64,000 bases of DNA from a bacterium (GCA_004321715.1 SGYN01000007.1:1-64000), one strand, 5' to 3'; positions 9,060 to 19,631 are shown, counted from the first letter of the stretch. Program-made: numbers and translations. Notes: generated by a model from the sequence alone, not told the origin.

Positions 9060-10355
9060 CTAGATTATTTCCCCTTGCATATAGCTTCCTTTGTTATCAT
9101 TTAATAATACAGAAATGATAGTATTTTGACAGGACAAATTATTATCAATATTTACCTTAATATAATTATCAGTAAACCCTTGAATTTTCCCATTAATTGA
9201 TTGTTCAACTAATACGGGGCGTATTGTATTAATAGATTGATTATAAAATTCTGTGCGTTTTTTATTAGATAAAACATGTAAGGCTTTACTTCGATAATCC
9301 TTGTTTTCTTTCGTTACTTGATTGCTTAACGATGCTGCTCGAGTATCTTGTCTTTGTGAATAAGAAAAAACATGTAAATAAGAAATATCTATACTTTCTA
9401 GAAATAATTTTGTTTGTTCAAAATGTTCTTCTTCCTCACCTGGATACCCAACAATCACATCTACCCCTATACAACAATCGGGAATTAGTTTTTTAATATA
9501 TTCTACTCTAGACCTATATAAATCTGCATTATATCTTCTTTTCATACTTTTTAAAATTGAATCCGATCCAGATTGAAGTGGTATATGAAAATGAGGGACA
9601 AATTTGCTTGATTCTGCACAAAATGATATTATTTCATTATCAAGTAGATTTGGTTCTATTGAGGAAATACGGAACCGCTCAATACCTTTTAAATTGTCTA
9701 AAGTCATAATAAGCTGCAAAAAATTTTCATCTTTTTTAGAACCAAAATCTCCTATATTTATTCCGGTAAGCACTATTTCCTTGGCTCCTGAATCAGCAAT
9801 ATTCTGTGCAATTTTAACAGTATTTTCTATTGTGTTGCTCCTACTTATTCCTCTAGCTAATGGAATAGTACAAAAAGAACAATTATAATTACATCCATCT
9901 TGTATTTTAAGATATGATCTTGTTCTTTCACCGTTAGTATATGATGGTTGAAAAGAGCTAATATTTTTTATAGATGATCTGATAATTTTTGATTCATTGG
10001 TATCATTCAATGAGTTTAGGTGCGATAGTAAGTTAAATTTTTCTGCAGCTCCAAGGACCAAATCCACACCAGGAATTTTTGATATCTGATCTGGCTGTAA
10101 CTGCGCATAACATCCTATTACTGCAATTTTTGCAAGAGGGTTAAGCTTTTGTGCTTTTCGGATTAGTTTTCGTGCTTCCTTATCGGCGTTTTCAGTTACA
10201 GAACATGTATTTAGTACATAAATATCTGCCTCTTCTTTATAGCTAACTTTTTCATAACCATAGCTTTGCATTTCGCCACTTATTATAGAGGATTCTGAAA
10301 AATTAGTTTTACACCCCATCGTATGAAAGGCGATCCTTGTTGTCGGAGTACTCAT
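9060..10355 (-). CDS. mtaB: tRNA t6A37 methylthiotransferase MtaB
   Basis: This radical-SAM enzyme converts t6A to ms2t6A at position 37 of tRNAs reading ANN codons. The 431-residue protein has the three N-terminal cluster cysteines C15 (MGCKTN), C51 (NTCSVT) and C82 (GCYAQ). The radical-SAM triad is CNYNCSFC, with C155, C159 and C162, followed by the QSGSDSILKSMKRRY block. The C-terminal region fits a TRAM-like RNA-binding domain. The N-terminal HTMGCKTN pattern fits MtaB better than MiaB or RimO. It lies 57 nt after carB on the same strand, and its stop lies in a palindrome shared with the gcvP stop. Confidence 0.9.
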   Translation of the reverse strand: MSTPTTRIAFHTMGCKTNFSESSIISGEMQSYGYEKVSYKEEADIYVLNTCSVTENADKEARKLIRKAQKLNPLAKIAVIGCYAQLQPDQISKIPGVDLVLGAAEKFNLLSHLNSLNDTNESKIIRSSIKNISSFQPSYTNGERTRSYLKIQDGCNYNCSFCTIPLARGISRSNTIENTVKIAQNIADSGAKEIVLTGINIGDFGSKKDENFLQLIMTLDNLKGIERFRISSIEPNLLDNEIISFCAESSKFVPHFHIPLQSGSDSILKSMKRRYNADLYRSRVEYIKKLIPDCCIGVDVIVGYPGEEEEHFEQTKLFLESIDISYLHVFSYSQRQDTRAASLSNQVTKENKDYRSKALHVLSNKKRTEFYNQSINTIRPVLVEQSINGKIQGFTDNYIKVNIDNNLSCQNTIISVLLNDNKGSYMQGEII

Positions 10356-10412
10356 ATCTTATATCCTTATTAGAAAATAATTTTAGAAATTAATATTTCC
10401 AAATCATGCTTA

Positions 10413-13400
10413 TCAAGAATGATAAGATTGTAAAGACTTAACCGTCTTCCTTTTTCGAGATCGAATCGCTCGAACTGCAGCATTCGCACCAGATAAAGTA
10501 GTAATTGCCATAATACTTTTTTGAATACATGCTCGTCCAATTGCTTCTTCATCATAACGGGACTTGGACCCTAAAGGAGTATTAATGACCATCTGAATTT
10601 CATTATTCATAATATGATCAAGAATATTAGGCCTTCCTTCCCCTACTTTAAAAACGGTTTTTGCAGGTATTCCATTTCTATTAAGCTCACGCGATGTTCC
10701 TTCCGTAGCAACAATTTTATACCCCAGTTCTTGCAGATCACGAGCTATTGGTATTGCATTCAATTTATCTGGATTATTTACAGAGAAAAAGACGGTTCCT
10801 TTATAAAAAATTTTATTTCCTGAACTTATTATAGCTCTTTTAAATGATTCACCAAATGTTTTTGATATTCCCATGACTTCTCCTGTTGATTTCATTTCAG
10901 GACTTAAAAATATAGATTCTTCAGGAAATTTATTAAATGGTAATACCGCTTCTTTTACAGAAACATGATTTATCATATCCCAACTAGGTAAAGTAAAATC
11001 TTTCAGTTTTTTTCCAGTTGCTATTTGTGCTGCAATTCTTGCTAATGGAACATTGGTGGTTTTACTCACAAAAGGAATTGTCCTACTAGCTCTGGGGTTT
11101 ACTTCAAGTACGTAAACTTTTGCTCCTTTGTATGCAAACTGAATATTAATTAATCCTAAAACATTTAGTTCCATAGCAAGATCGTTTGTAATTCGTATAA
11201 TTTCATCCAATGCTTCTGCTTTAATGCGGTACGGAGGGAGAACACATGCAGAATCCCCTGAATGTATTCCTGCCTCTTCAATATGTTGCATTACCCCACC
11301 AATATGTACTTCATCACCATCACATAGAGCATCTACATCAAATTCAAATGCGTCTTCCAAGAATTCATCAATTAAAATTGGGTGTCCTTCCGTAACATCT
11401 GCTGATCTTGCTATATAGTCGATTAATTGATCTTTTGAGTAAACAATTTCCATAGCTCTACCACCCAAAACATAGCTTGGCCTAGCTAATACAGGATAAC
11501 CAATTTTTTCCGCAACGTCTATAACCTCATCTAGCGTTCTCCCCGTTCCAAACTGTGGACATGTAATACCTAACTTATTTAATATTTTTCCAAATTTTTC
11601 GCGATCCTCCGCTAAATCAATACTCTTAGGAGATGTACCAATAATTGGTACACCAGCTGCTTCCAATGAATTAGCAATCTTTAGAGGGGTTTGACCTCCA
11701 AATTGAACAAGAACTCCATCTGGTTTTTCAAATTCAACTATATTTAATACATCTTCAAATGTTACAGGTTCAAAATACAATCGGTCCACTAAGTCAAAAT
11801 CAGTACTTACAGTCTCAGGATTACAATTAACCATGATAGTCTTATACTTTAAATCTTGTAAACCAAATACTGCCTGTACACAACAATAATCAAATTCTAT
11901 TCCCTGTCCAATACGATTTGGACCTCCCCCCAAAATCATTATTTTTTTACCATTTATAGGTTCAATTTCATTTTCATTATCATATGTTGAATAACAATAT
12001 GGAGTTTTTGCTTCAAACTCTGCAGCGCATGTATCCACAACTTTATATGAAGGGATAATGCCCCTTTTAATTCTTTCAGTTCTTATAACATGAGAGGATT
12101 TATTTGTTAATCGTCCAATTTGTTCATCTGAAAATCCATATTCTTTTAATTGTAGTATATCAGATGATTTATTAATAGTTACAATTTCTTGTATCTGAAA
12201 AAGAAACCAGGGGTCAATACCTGTAATATCATGAACTTCTTCAATAGTTTGTCCTTGAATAAATGCTTCCCGTATTTTTAATAATCTAAATGCAGTAGCA
12301 TACCGAAGAGTGGTCATATCTAACGATCGGGCACGTTCAACATCTGGATCACCCTCCGCAAGGGGTTTTGGCTCTAATCCGTCAAGACCAACCTCTAAAG
12401 AACGAAACGCTTTTTGCAGGCTTTCTTTAAAAGTTCTTCCTATGGACATAACCTCTCCTACGCTTTGCATTTGCACACCTAAATGGCCAGAAGCCGTAGG
12501 AAATTTTTCAAAATCAAATCTAGGTATTTTTGTTACAATATAGTCTATTGTTGGTTCAAAAGCTGCCAACGTTTTTCCTGTAATATCATTGGGTAATTCA
12601 TCCAGCGTATAACCTATTGCAAGCTTTGCAGCAATTTTTGCAATAGGAAATCCTGTTGCTTTGCTGGCGAGAGCAGATGAACGACTGACCCGCGGATTCA
12701 TCTCTATAATTACCCTTCTTCCATCACCCGGATTAACAGCAAATTGAACATTTGAACCCCCAGTCTCAACCCCTATGGTCCGTAAACATAAAATTGCATC
12801 ATTCCTCATTTGTTGATATTCTTTATCAGATAAAGTCATGGCAGGGGCAACGGTTGTTGAATCACCAGTATGCACTCCCATCGGATCAATATTTTCAATC
12901 GAGCAAATAATAATAGCATTATCAGCTTTATCCCGAATTACTTCTAATTCAAACTCCTTCCAACCTAATAAAGATTCTTCCACTAATACTTCATTTATGG
13001 GGCTAGCGTTTAACCCGTTTTCAACGAGCGGTTGATACTCATCATAATTGTATGCCACTGACCCCCCTGTCCCACCTAACGTAAATGAAGGTCGAATAAT
13101 CACAGGAAAATGTAAATCATCAATTAATCCTTTCGCTTCTTCCCAGGAATGCACAAAGCCACCCTGCGCAGTATCGATACCAACATCATCCATTGCTTTT
13201 TTAAATTGCTCTCTATCTTCTGCTTTATCAATAGCGTCTACTTGGGCACCAATTAATTGAACGTTATATTTATCTAGTACTCCTTCTTTAAATAATTCCA
13301 TGGAAAGGTTTAGCCCCGTTTGTCCACCAACTGTTGGCAGTATAGCATCTGGCTTTTCTTTTTTGATAATTTCTGTTATATAATCAACAGTGATTGGCTC

Positions 13401-13598
13401 AATATATGTTGCGTCAGCTAAATCAGGGTCTGTCATAATCGTAGCTGGATTTGAATTAATTAAAATAACACGATACCCTTCATCTTTTAAAGCTCTAGTT
13501 GCTTGAGTACCAGAATAATCAAACTCACACGCTTGGCCAATAACTATAGGTCCTGCGCCGATAATTAATATGGATTTTATATCAGTTCTTTTTGGCAT
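10413..13598 (-). CDS. carB: carbamoyl-phosphate synthase large subunit
   Basis: The large subunit makes carbamoyl phosphate from bicarbonate, ATP and ammonia supplied by CarA, for arginine and pyrimidine synthesis. At 1,061 residues it is complete. It contains two homologous ATP-grasp halves: the first opens with [23 protein letters not shown], shown here shortened as [18 protein letters not shown], and the second with [19 protein letters not shown]. The C-terminal MGS-like allosteric domain includes [14 protein letters not shown] and VINTP. Its start overlaps the carA 3-prime end by 17 nt, which suggests translational coupling. The order carA-carB is standard. Confidence 0.97.
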   Translation of the reverse strand: MPKRTDIKSILIIGAGPIVIGQACEFDYSGTQATRALKDEGYRVILINSNPATIMTDPDLADATYIEPITVDYITEIIKKEKPDAILPTVGGQTGLNLSMELFKEGVLDKYNVQLIGAQVDAIDKAEDREQFKKAMDDVGIDTAQGGFVHSWEEAKGLIDDLHFPVIIRPSFTLGGTGGSVAYNYDEYQPLVENGLNASPINEVLVEESLLGWKEFELEVIRDKADNAIIICSIENIDPMGVHTGDSTTVAPAMTLSDKEYQQMRNDAILCLRTIGVETGGSNVQFAVNPGDGRRVIIEMNPRVSRSSALASKATGFPIAKIAAKLAIGYTLDELPNDITGKTLAAFEPTIDYIVTKIPRFDFEKFPTASGHLGVQMQSVGEVMSIGRTFKESLQKAFRSLEVGLDGLEPKPLAEGDPDVERARSLDMTTLRYATAFRLLKIREAFIQGQTIEEVHDITGIDPWFLFQIQEIVTINKSSDILQLKEYGFSDEQIGRLTNKSSHVIRTERIKRGIIPSYKVVDTCAAEFEAKTPYCYSTYDNENEIEPINGKKIMILGGGPNRIGQGIEFDYCCVQAVFGLQDLKYKTIMVNCNPETVSTDFDLVDRLYFEPVTFEDVLNIVEFEKPDGVLVQFGGQTPLKIANSLEAAGVPIIGTSPKSIDLAEDREKFGKILNKLGITCPQFGTGRTLDEVIDVAEKIGYPVLARPSYVLGGRAMEIVYSKDQLIDYIARSADVTEGHPILIDEFLEDAFEFDVDALCDGDEVHIGGVMQHIEEAGIHSGDSACVLPPYRIKAEALDEIIRITNDLAMELNVLGLINIQFAYKGAKVYVLEVNPRASRTIPFVSKTTNVPLARIAAQIATGKKLKDFTLPSWDMINHVSVKEAVLPFNKFPEESIFLSPEMKSTGEVMGISKTFGESFKRAIISSGNKIFYKGTVFFSVNNPDKLNAIPIARDLQELGYKIVATEGTSRELNRNGIPAKTVFKVGEGRPNILDHIMNNEIQMVINTPLGSKSRYDEEAIGRACIQKSIMAITTLSGANAAVRAIRSRKRKTVKSLQSYHS

Positions 13599-14685
13599 CT
13601 TTCATCATGTTTATAAAATTATTAAATAAGTATCTACTGTCATGAGGACCTGGGCTTGATTCTGGGTGATATTGTACAGAGAATGCATGAATATCATTGC
13701 ATCGTAATCCTGCGGAGGTATTATCATTCAAATTGATATGTGTTGGTATCACATTAGATGGAAGAGATTCTAAATCAACAGCAAATCCATGATTCTGACT
13801 AGTAATTTCCACATCGCCTGTTTGTAAGTTTTTAACAGGGTGATTAATTCCTCTATGTCCAAATTTTAATTTGAATGTCTTGGCTCCTAAAGCAAGAGCT
13901 AAAATTTGATGACCTAAACAAATACCAAATATTGGTTTTTTTCCTAAAAGATTTTTTACCATGGAAACTCCATATGTAACAGCAGATGGATCACCCGGTC
14001 CATTACTTAAAAAAATACCATCAGGGTTGAAATCAATAATTTCTTTGGCAGTGGTTTCTGCTGGAAAAACAGTTACATCACAAGAATGTTTTTCTAACAA
14101 ACGTAGAATATTGTGCTTGATACCATAATCAATAGCAGCAACTGTATAATTCATTTTATTGTTATTCTTTGTCCATCGAAATTTATTTTTTGTTGTCACA
14201 ACTTTTGCTAGATCAAGACCATTCATGGATGGTGATTTAGATAGTTTACGTTTTAAACTATCAACGTTAACGGAGGTTGAAGATATAATACCATTCATGG
14301 ATCCTTGATTTCGAATATGTCGTGTTAAAGCACGAGTATCTATTGATTTAATACCAACTATTTTCTCTTTTTTCAAATAATTACCAATTGATTGAACCGA
14401 ACGCCAATTCGATGGAATTAATGTTTCTTCCTTTATCGCAAAACCGGCAACCTGAATATTTTCTGATTCAATATCTTCTGGATTAATTCCATAGTTTCCA
14501 ATATGCGGTGAAGTCATTGTTACTATTTGTTTGCAATACGATGGGTCGGTTAAAATTTCTTGATAACCAGACATGCCTGTATTAAAACAAACTTCTCCAA
14601 TTGTTTGACCTATATAACCAAAGGACTGTCCAGAAAATACACGCCCATCTTCCAGTAATAAAACCGTAGGTTTGTTAGCGCTCAA
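13582..14685 (-). CDS. carA: carbamoyl-phosphate synthase small (glutaminase) subunit
   Basis: CarA hydrolyses glutamine and channels ammonia to CarB. The 367-residue protein has an N-terminal CPSase_sm domain ([13 protein letters not shown]) and a class-I glutamine amidotransferase domain. The nucleophile is C256 in FGICLGHQ, with H340 and E342 in VQYHPE. The start is a TTG at 14685, supported by GGGG about 7 nt upstream and by the conserved N-terminal sequence beginning right after it. It is the first gene of carA-carB-mtaB. The 150 nt upstream hold the terminator of the neighbouring operon and presumably the car promoter; I recognise no attenuator. Confidence 0.96.
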   Translation of the reverse strand: MSANKPTVLLLEDGRVFSGQSFGYIGQTIGEVCFNTGMSGYQEILTDPSYCKQIVTMTSPHIGNYGINPEDIESENIQVAGFAIKEETLIPSNWRSVQSIGNYLKKEKIVGIKSIDTRALTRHIRNQGSMNGIISSTSVNVDSLKRKLSKSPSMNGLDLAKVVTTKNKFRWTKNNNKMNYTVAAIDYGIKHNILRLLEKHSCDVTVFPAETTAKEIIDFNPDGIFLSNGPGDPSAVTYGVSMVKNLLGKKPIFGICLGHQILALALGAKTFKLKFGHRGINHPVKNLQTGDVEITSQNHGFAVDLESLPSNVIPTHINLNDNTSAGLRCNDIHAFSVQYHPESSPGPHDSRYLFNNFINMMKDAKKN

Positions 14686-14738
14686 AATTTCCCCATAAAA
14701 TAATGAAAAATGAAATTCTAATTAATATACCGTTATAT

Positions 14739-14773
14739 AAAAATTGGCCATCCTTTCGGAAAAGGATGGCCAA
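14739..14773 (-). terminator. strong Rho-independent terminator after the sulfotransferase-like gene
   Basis: A perfect 13-bp stem (TTGGCCATCCTTT at 14744-14756 with its complement at 14761-14773) closes a 4-nt loop. On the minus strand it is followed at once by TTTTT. It lies 66 nt past the stop at 14839 and separates that operon from carAB. Confidence 0.9.
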
Positions 14774-14838
14774 TCGATTGAATTCCATGCTAGAAATTCA
14801 TAAAAAACAACCAAAGATAAAACACTATAAAATTTATT

Positions 14839-15561
14839 TTATGCGGTTTGGACACGGTACTGATATAATTCGTCATATATGTTAATACACTCCTCTAAAA
14901 TATCTTTATATGCATCATCAATAATTGATTCTTTTTCTTCGTATAAAGAAAATGTTGTTGATTCCCATAATTTATCATACCAGTACTTTCCCCATATCCC
15001 ATCTTGTGGATGTGCACCTTTATCCCAAGAAAGCATTTTCTCTTCAAAAACAATATTAAATAAAAAACAAAGTTTCCTTAATATCCCTTCTGGGTTTAGT
15101 AGGATATCTTTTGCATCAACTATGGGAATTTGATTATCATGATATTGAAATATTTTGAGAAGCTGAGTATAGCCTAATTCATCTATATTTTTTAAATCAT
15201 TTTTTTTTATGTAACTAGCAATTACATAATTAGGATCTCGAATTAATAAGCAATTCAAAAAACTATTTGTCCATTTCAAATTATCATTTGGATCTAAATG
15301 GTGTGCCATATGCTTTTGATACCAAATAGATTTTTTATTGGGTATATGATTAATTAACCTGTTCATTATATGGTCATAATCCGTTGTATTTGATTGCAAT
15401 ATTTGTTCATACCCAGGATGGGTGACCCCTGATCTTTTTAAGTAATATGCATAGAATGGTTCATCCGTTACATGCGTATCGGAACGTGAGCTGAATGACC
15501 GCATCATGGTTGTTGATATATTTCTTGGTCCAGACCACATTGCTATACGAATCGGTTTCAT
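14839..15561 (-). CDS. sulfotransferase-like P-loop protein next to an aminotransferase
   Basis: The protein has 240 residues and starts with MKPIRIAMWSGPRNISTTM. The SGPRNISTTMMRSF stretch looks like the 5-prime-phosphosulfate-binding loop of the Sulfotransfer_5-like family. An LLIRDPNYVIASY segment matches the 3-prime-phosphate-binding RDP..V block. No signal peptide is seen, so it is cytosolic. It starts 6 nt after the aminotransferase stop, a pairing I recall in other bacteria. The real acceptor, and whether PAPS is used at all, is unknown. It is the last gene before a strong terminator. Confidence 0.7.
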   Translation of the reverse strand: MKPIRIAMWSGPRNISTTMMRSFSSRSDTHVTDEPFYAYYLKRSGVTHPGYEQILQSNTTDYDHIMNRLINHIPNKKSIWYQKHMAHHLDPNDNLKWTNSFLNCLLIRDPNYVIASYIKKNDLKNIDELGYTQLLKIFQYHDNQIPIVDAKDILLNPEGILRKLCFLFNIVFEEKMLSWDKGAHPQDGIWGKYWYDKLWESTTFSLYEEKESIIDDAYKDILEECINIYDELYQYRVQTA

Positions 15562-15567
15562 GATTAA

Positions 15568-16485
15568 TTATTTTTTTGGATATAAATTATTTACTTCCAT
15601 TGTATATAGACTTTGAAGTCTATCTGTAATAACACCTTTTTTTCCATTAGATAATATATGTTCATCAATTTTTGTTACAGGAAGAACACCTGCAAAAGTC
15701 CCCGTAACAAATGCCTCATCTGCTGTATGAACATCATCTATGATAAAATTCTTTTCATATATTTTTATATCATTAGATTTACAAAGATTAATGATTGCTT
15801 CTCTCGTGACTCCATTTAGACAATATTCACCAGTGGAAGTCCATACTTCAGATTGTCTAACGATAAAAAAGTTGGTAGAGTTACACGTGGATACATATCC
15901 ATTTAAATCGAGCATTAATCCTTCATCTGCCCCTAAACGGTCTGCCTCGATACATGCTTGGATACAATTAAATTTACTAAGGGAATTTATCTTAGGATCT
16001 TGTGTTATTTCGGAAGAACGAATGGTGTTTACACAAACTAATTCCAAGCCGTTATCTTTTGAGTCTTCTGTCACAATTTTGTATTCTGGAATTATTACAA
16101 TTGTGGGCCCACCTATATTTACTCTGGGGTGTTGATACGGTGTGCTCTTTATTCCTCTAGATACTATCAAACGTAAATGGATATTCGAATACATATTGTT
16201 CGCTTCTATCGTTTGTATAATCTTACTTGTTAAATCATCTGGAGACATACCAATATCCATCCCTATTGAATTAGCACCAGTATATAGTCTATCTAAATGC
16301 TCTTTAAGAAAAACTAGTTGACCATTGTGCAGTCGAATTCCTTCCCATACTCCATCACCCAATAGAAATCCGCTATCAAAAACAGATATTTTTGCTTCCG
16401 GTCGTGGAATAATCTTTCCATCAATATATATGAGGATATTTTCGTTTCGGGGATCTTGAATATATTCGTGTGTACCGCTAGGCAT
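15568..16485 (-). CDS. class-IV PLP aminotransferase-like protein (branched-chain/D-amino-acid type fold)
   Basis: The protein has 305 residues with the fold-type-IV pattern: FDSGFLLGDGVWEGIR near 36-51, EHLDRLY, and the PLP lysine K171 in NSLSKFN. The C-terminal half has YCLNGVTREAI and DEAFVTGTFAGVLPV, which match IlvE and DAAT proteins. One expected residue differs: the glutamate that contacts the pyridine nitrogen of PLP (E in the VSEG..EN pattern of IlvE) is a threonine, T200 in GYVSTCNSTNFF. The fold assignment is firm, but calling it a branched-chain aminotransferase would be unsafe. It sits between the cyclase and the sulfotransferase-like gene with gaps of 17 and 6 nt. Confidence 0.85.
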   Translation of the reverse strand: MPSGTHEYIQDPRNENILIYIDGKIIPRPEAKISVFDSGFLLGDGVWEGIRLHNGQLVFLKEHLDRLYTGANSIGMDIGMSPDDLTSKIIQTIEANNMYSNIHLRLIVSRGIKSTPYQHPRVNIGGPTIVIIPEYKIVTEDSKDNGLELVCVNTIRSSEITQDPKINSLSKFNCIQACIEADRLGADEGLMLDLNGYVSTCNSTNFFIVRQSEVWTSTGEYCLNGVTREAIINLCKSNDIKIYEKNFIIDDVHTADEAFVTGTFAGVLPVTKIDEHILSNGKKGVITDRLQSLYTMEVNNLYPKK

Positions 16486-16502
16486 GCTTTAAATAAAAAC
16501 GA

Positions 16503-18794
16503 TTATTTTGAGGTTAGAGTCCAAACTCCATCCCAGTCATCGCCAGGAGGATTTTCTTTCCAATGATCACATCGTGGTATATACACTCTACTTGGATTTG
16601 TTTTTCTGCCAGCAAACATATCTTCTAATTCATCGGCAGCTTGAAATGCTTCCTTGGCCTTATCCCAATCTTGATTGCGGTATAGTGCAAGTGCCTCGTG
16701 GTATGCCTGAAGAAAGGTTTTTTCTTTATCCGTTTCTTCACCTGCAATGGCTACTAATTCATACACTTGAGCAGGCTCCGTTTTTCCCATTACCCGTACA
16801 AAATCTAAATCTCTCCATACAAATTTATCTTTGCAGGCAATGTAACTCTCATTTGCAACTTGTATATAAATTCCATATTGCTTTGCAGATGATTCAAGTC
16901 TCGCAGCAAGATTTACAGTGTCTCCCATCATCGTATAGTTCATCCGCATCGTTGATCCCATGTTCCCCGTAACCATTTGACCCGTATTGATACCAATTCG
17001 ATTTTGCATATTATGAACAATTTCTGGCCATCGATCTCCCTCGCCGCGCCATTTTTCCCTCATTTCACTAAGTCTTTTTTGCATTATAACAGCAGTACGA
17101 CAAGCATAATATTCGTGATCATTAACAGGTGCAGGTGCTCCGTAAAAAGCAACAATCGCATCTCCTATATATTTATCTAATGTTCCTCTATTATCCAATA
17201 AGATATCCGTCATTTCTGTTAAATAATCATTCAATAGTTCCACAAGGTCCGAAGCAGATAGTTTTTCAGAAAAGGCTGAGAAACTTTGAATATCAGTAAA
17301 AAACGCTGTATGATATCCTTCTTCTCCACCCAACTGCGGCTCCTCTTTTGCATCAAACATTTGATCAATTAATTCTGGTGATATATATGTGCTGAATGTG
17401 TTTTTCAAGAACCGTTTATCTTTCTCTGCTCCAAAAAAGTTATATAAGAATACTCCTCCATATGTTCCAAAAATAGATAGCATAGGACGAACAGTTTCCC
17501 ACATTACGAGATGATTAAAAAATTGAAAAAGGGTAAACGCCCACCAAGCAATCATTCCTATAATTGGTACGGGAATAGTATATAAAGTCTTTTTAGGTAG
17601 ACTGATAATAATTCCAGTTAGAATAGTAAGAATTAAAATCGTATTTAAATTTTTTGATTCACTTGTCTTGTTGACAAACTGATTTTGCAAAATACTATTC
17701 ATCACGTTTGCATGAATTTCCACACCTGCGAACGTTTCCTGAACTGGTGTGTTACGTAAATCCATTAATCCAGGTAAAGATGCTCCAACCATCGCAACCT
17801 TACCCTCCCAGTATGTTGGGTCAAGCATTTCTGGATCCATACAATACATATATGGTAAATAATAATACGTTTTAAATCGTCCATAATAATTAACGAACAT
17901 TCGGCCTTCTTCATCAATAGGTATTTCTCTAACTACCGTTCCAGTCGTATCGCTAAGACGCAGCACCATATTATCAAAATCATAATCAAATCCATCTCCT
18001 GGAACACCTAAAATATCCATTGCTGCTGCCATAACTAATGTCGGATATACATGGTTTGGTCCTTCAAAATGTATGGCTGTTGGCGCTCTTCGTATAATGC
18101 CATCCTGGTCCTGTGGAAAGTTTGCGCTTCCCGCACGTTTTGCTACGCTTATTAAATCGATATGCGTGTTTGTTAATCTATCCGCCTGAGGAAGTCTCTT
18201 GGCCTGATCCATAGGGATCGTAAGCAAATGATCTGGCCGGGAATAGCCTTCTGGTTCGCTATCCATCTTATATTGAAAATTTAACGTATCTTCCTGTTCA
18301 AAGACGAGCGCATGATATACATTATTGCTTTCATAAGTAGACTGAACAAATCGATACGGATCATTGCTAATAAGAAATTGTTGTGTTGCTTGTGATAAAT
18401 TTTCTTCCTCTGGGGTATTCTCATTTGCTAGCGCATTGACAAGTTCATAATTATATGTATTCTCCGGATCAAAAATGATATCAAATAGAAGAGCCTTTGG
18501 GTTTCCAGAAGATACTACATCAATTAATTGACCATGATAGGCGTGTGGCCAATCAAAATAATTCCCTAATCCTTCAATAGAGTTTTGTTCAATATCAATG
18601 ATAACAACGGTGTCTATGGACGCTTCTTCAACCGTGCTTACTTTAAATTTCATGCGGCTATCATATGAAAGATATTCATATTTATCCAAAAACGAACTAA
18701 CCGCAGGAAGCTTATCAACTAGCACACCAACTAGCATGGTTACCACTAGACCAATAAGTACGCCAACCCCAAGGCGTTTTAACAAATCATTCAT
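16503..18794 (-). CDS. CHASE2-domain class III adenylate cyclase
   Basis: The 763-residue membrane sensor would make cyclic AMP. An N-terminal helix (about 8-28) is followed by a large extracytoplasmic CHASE2 domain (about 35-375), two or three helices (about 385-460), and a cytosolic class III cyclase domain (about 490-680). The metal aspartates D501 (FFTDIQSF) and D545 (KYIGDAIVAF) are present. K541 fits an adenine-selecting lysine, and GDTVNLAARLES supplies the transition-state Asn and Arg. A C-terminal tail of about 70 residues contains a TPR-like segment. It follows the fecR-like gene by 9 nt, the common FecR-CHASE2 cyclase pairing. Guanylate cyclase activity is less likely. Confidence 0.9.
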   Translation of the reverse strand: MNDLLKRLGVGVLIGLVVTMLVGVLVDKLPAVSSFLDKYEYLSYDSRMKFKVSTVEEASIDTVVIIDIEQNSIEGLGNYFDWPHAYHGQLIDVVSSGNPKALLFDIIFDPENTYNYELVNALANENTPEEENLSQATQQFLISNDPYRFVQSTYESNNVYHALVFEQEDTLNFQYKMDSEPEGYSRPDHLLTIPMDQAKRLPQADRLTNTHIDLISVAKRAGSANFPQDQDGIIRRAPTAIHFEGPNHVYPTLVMAAAMDILGVPGDGFDYDFDNMVLRLSDTTGTVVREIPIDEEGRMFVNYYGRFKTYYYLPYMYCMDPEMLDPTYWEGKVAMVGASLPGLMDLRNTPVQETFAGVEIHANVMNSILQNQFVNKTSESKNLNTILILTILTGIIISLPKKTLYTIPVPIIGMIAWWAFTLFQFFNHLVMWETVRPMLSIFGTYGGVFLYNFFGAEKDKRFLKNTFSTYISPELIDQMFDAKEEPQLGGEEGYHTAFFTDIQSFSAFSEKLSASDLVELLNDYLTEMTDILLDNRGTLDKYIGDAIVAFYGAPAPVNDHEYYACRTAVIMQKRLSEMREKWRGEGDRWPEIVHNMQNRIGINTGQMVTGNMGSTMRMNYTMMGDTVNLAARLESSAKQYGIYIQVANESYIACKDKFVWRDLDFVRVMGKTEPAQVYELVAIAGEETDKEKTFLQAYHEALALYRNQDWDKAKEAFQAADELEDMFAGRKTNPSRVYIPRCDHWKENPPGDDWDGVWTLTSK

Positions 18795-18803
18795 AAAGAA
18801 TGT

Positions 18804-19586
18804 TTATTCTTTAGAATCTTGTTCTTTATTCCATTTGACAAAATCAAGATCTTCATCTTTCCCTTGATCAAATTCAAACATGTGATATTTTCCATCTTTT
18901 CGGACGTTTATCTGCATCCCTTCTGCTAATGTAATCCATTCTTCAAGAGTTACTTCATACGGTCCAGATACTTGGGTGGGTGCTTTTATTTCTGTAACAG
19001 GCCCTAATGTAAATTTTGGTTGACCAGTTGGGCCTCCAGGAGCAAATGATTTTCTTTTTTCTTGTCGTTCTTCAATTACATTTTTTGCAGCATTTACATC
19101 CACTTTTCCATTATATACTAAGACTTCACTTTCGTCCCCACCAGCTTTTGCCCTGTATTTCGTTCCACGAATAGCTGCAACAGCAGTAGGTGTGCGAACA
19201 GATACATTCTTCTTTTCGCCAAATGCAGCTTTAGCAGATACCCATATATTTCCTTTATTTAAACTGGCATTAAAATTTTTCTCCATTGGCTTTACGCTAG
19301 CCTTATTCAGAACCAATTCCGAATTTTCTCCTATACGCATTTTTCCCCCACCAATTAATGTAATCTCTGCTCTAGATTTTGCTAGTGTTCGAATAATATC
19401 TCCCTCACTTACAGGAAAATTTGGTTTTGCTTTTACCCAATCACCTGCTCCACCAGATTGAACTTCAACTTTACCAAGCGGTAATGAAATTTTTCCAAAC
19501 TTTTTTGCACCAGATTGATTAGCAAAAACCACTACTACTAATAGAGCAGTTATAAATGATAATATAAGTGTTGTCTGTTTTACCAT
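18804..19586 (-). CDS. FecR-domain exported protein
   Basis: The 260-residue protein starts with a signal peptide (hydrophobic about 5-23, ending near ANQSGA). It carries a FecR domain: GKVEVQSGGAGDWVKAKPNF, then SEGDIIRTLAKSRAEI and a VRTPTAVAAIRGTKYRA block. That last block is typical of stand-alone FecR proteins rather than TonB-linked anti-sigma factors. No sigma factor or TonB receptor gene is nearby. The partner is the CHASE2 cyclase encoded 9 nt downstream, so a periplasmic sensory or ligand-presenting role is likely. It is the first gene after the terminator of the giant-protein operon and so needs its own promoter; I see no clear one. Confidence 0.85.
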   Translation of the reverse strand: MVKQTTLILSFITALLVVVVFANQSGAKKFGKISLPLGKVEVQSGGAGDWVKAKPNFPVSEGDIIRTLAKSRAEITLIGGGKMRIGENSELVLNKASVKPMEKNFNASLNKGNIWVSAKAAFGEKKNVSVRTPTAVAAIRGTKYRAKAGGDESEVLVYNGKVDVNAAKNVIEERQEKRKSFAPGGPTGQPKFTLGPVTEIKAPTQVSGPYEVTLEEWITLAEGMQINVRKDGKYHMFEFDQGKDEDLDFVKWNKEQDSKE

Positions 19587-19631
19587 GAGATCATACCTAT
19601 AAATTATTTATTCAATGAAAGCAATATAATA

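Noticed and set aside
14703-14885. Plus-strand 60-residue frame upstream of carA
   Set aside because: It runs through the terminator hairpin of the opposite strand and into the 3-prime end of the sulfotransferase-like gene. It has no ribosome site or family pattern.
15740-16135. Plus-strand 131-residue frame opposite the aminotransferase
   Set aside because: It is antisense to a well-supported gene, with no recognisable motifs or start signal.
16508-16972. Plus-strand 154-residue frame opposite the cyclase C-terminus
   Set aside because: It is fully antisense to a confident catalytic domain and has a composition typical of a shadow frame.
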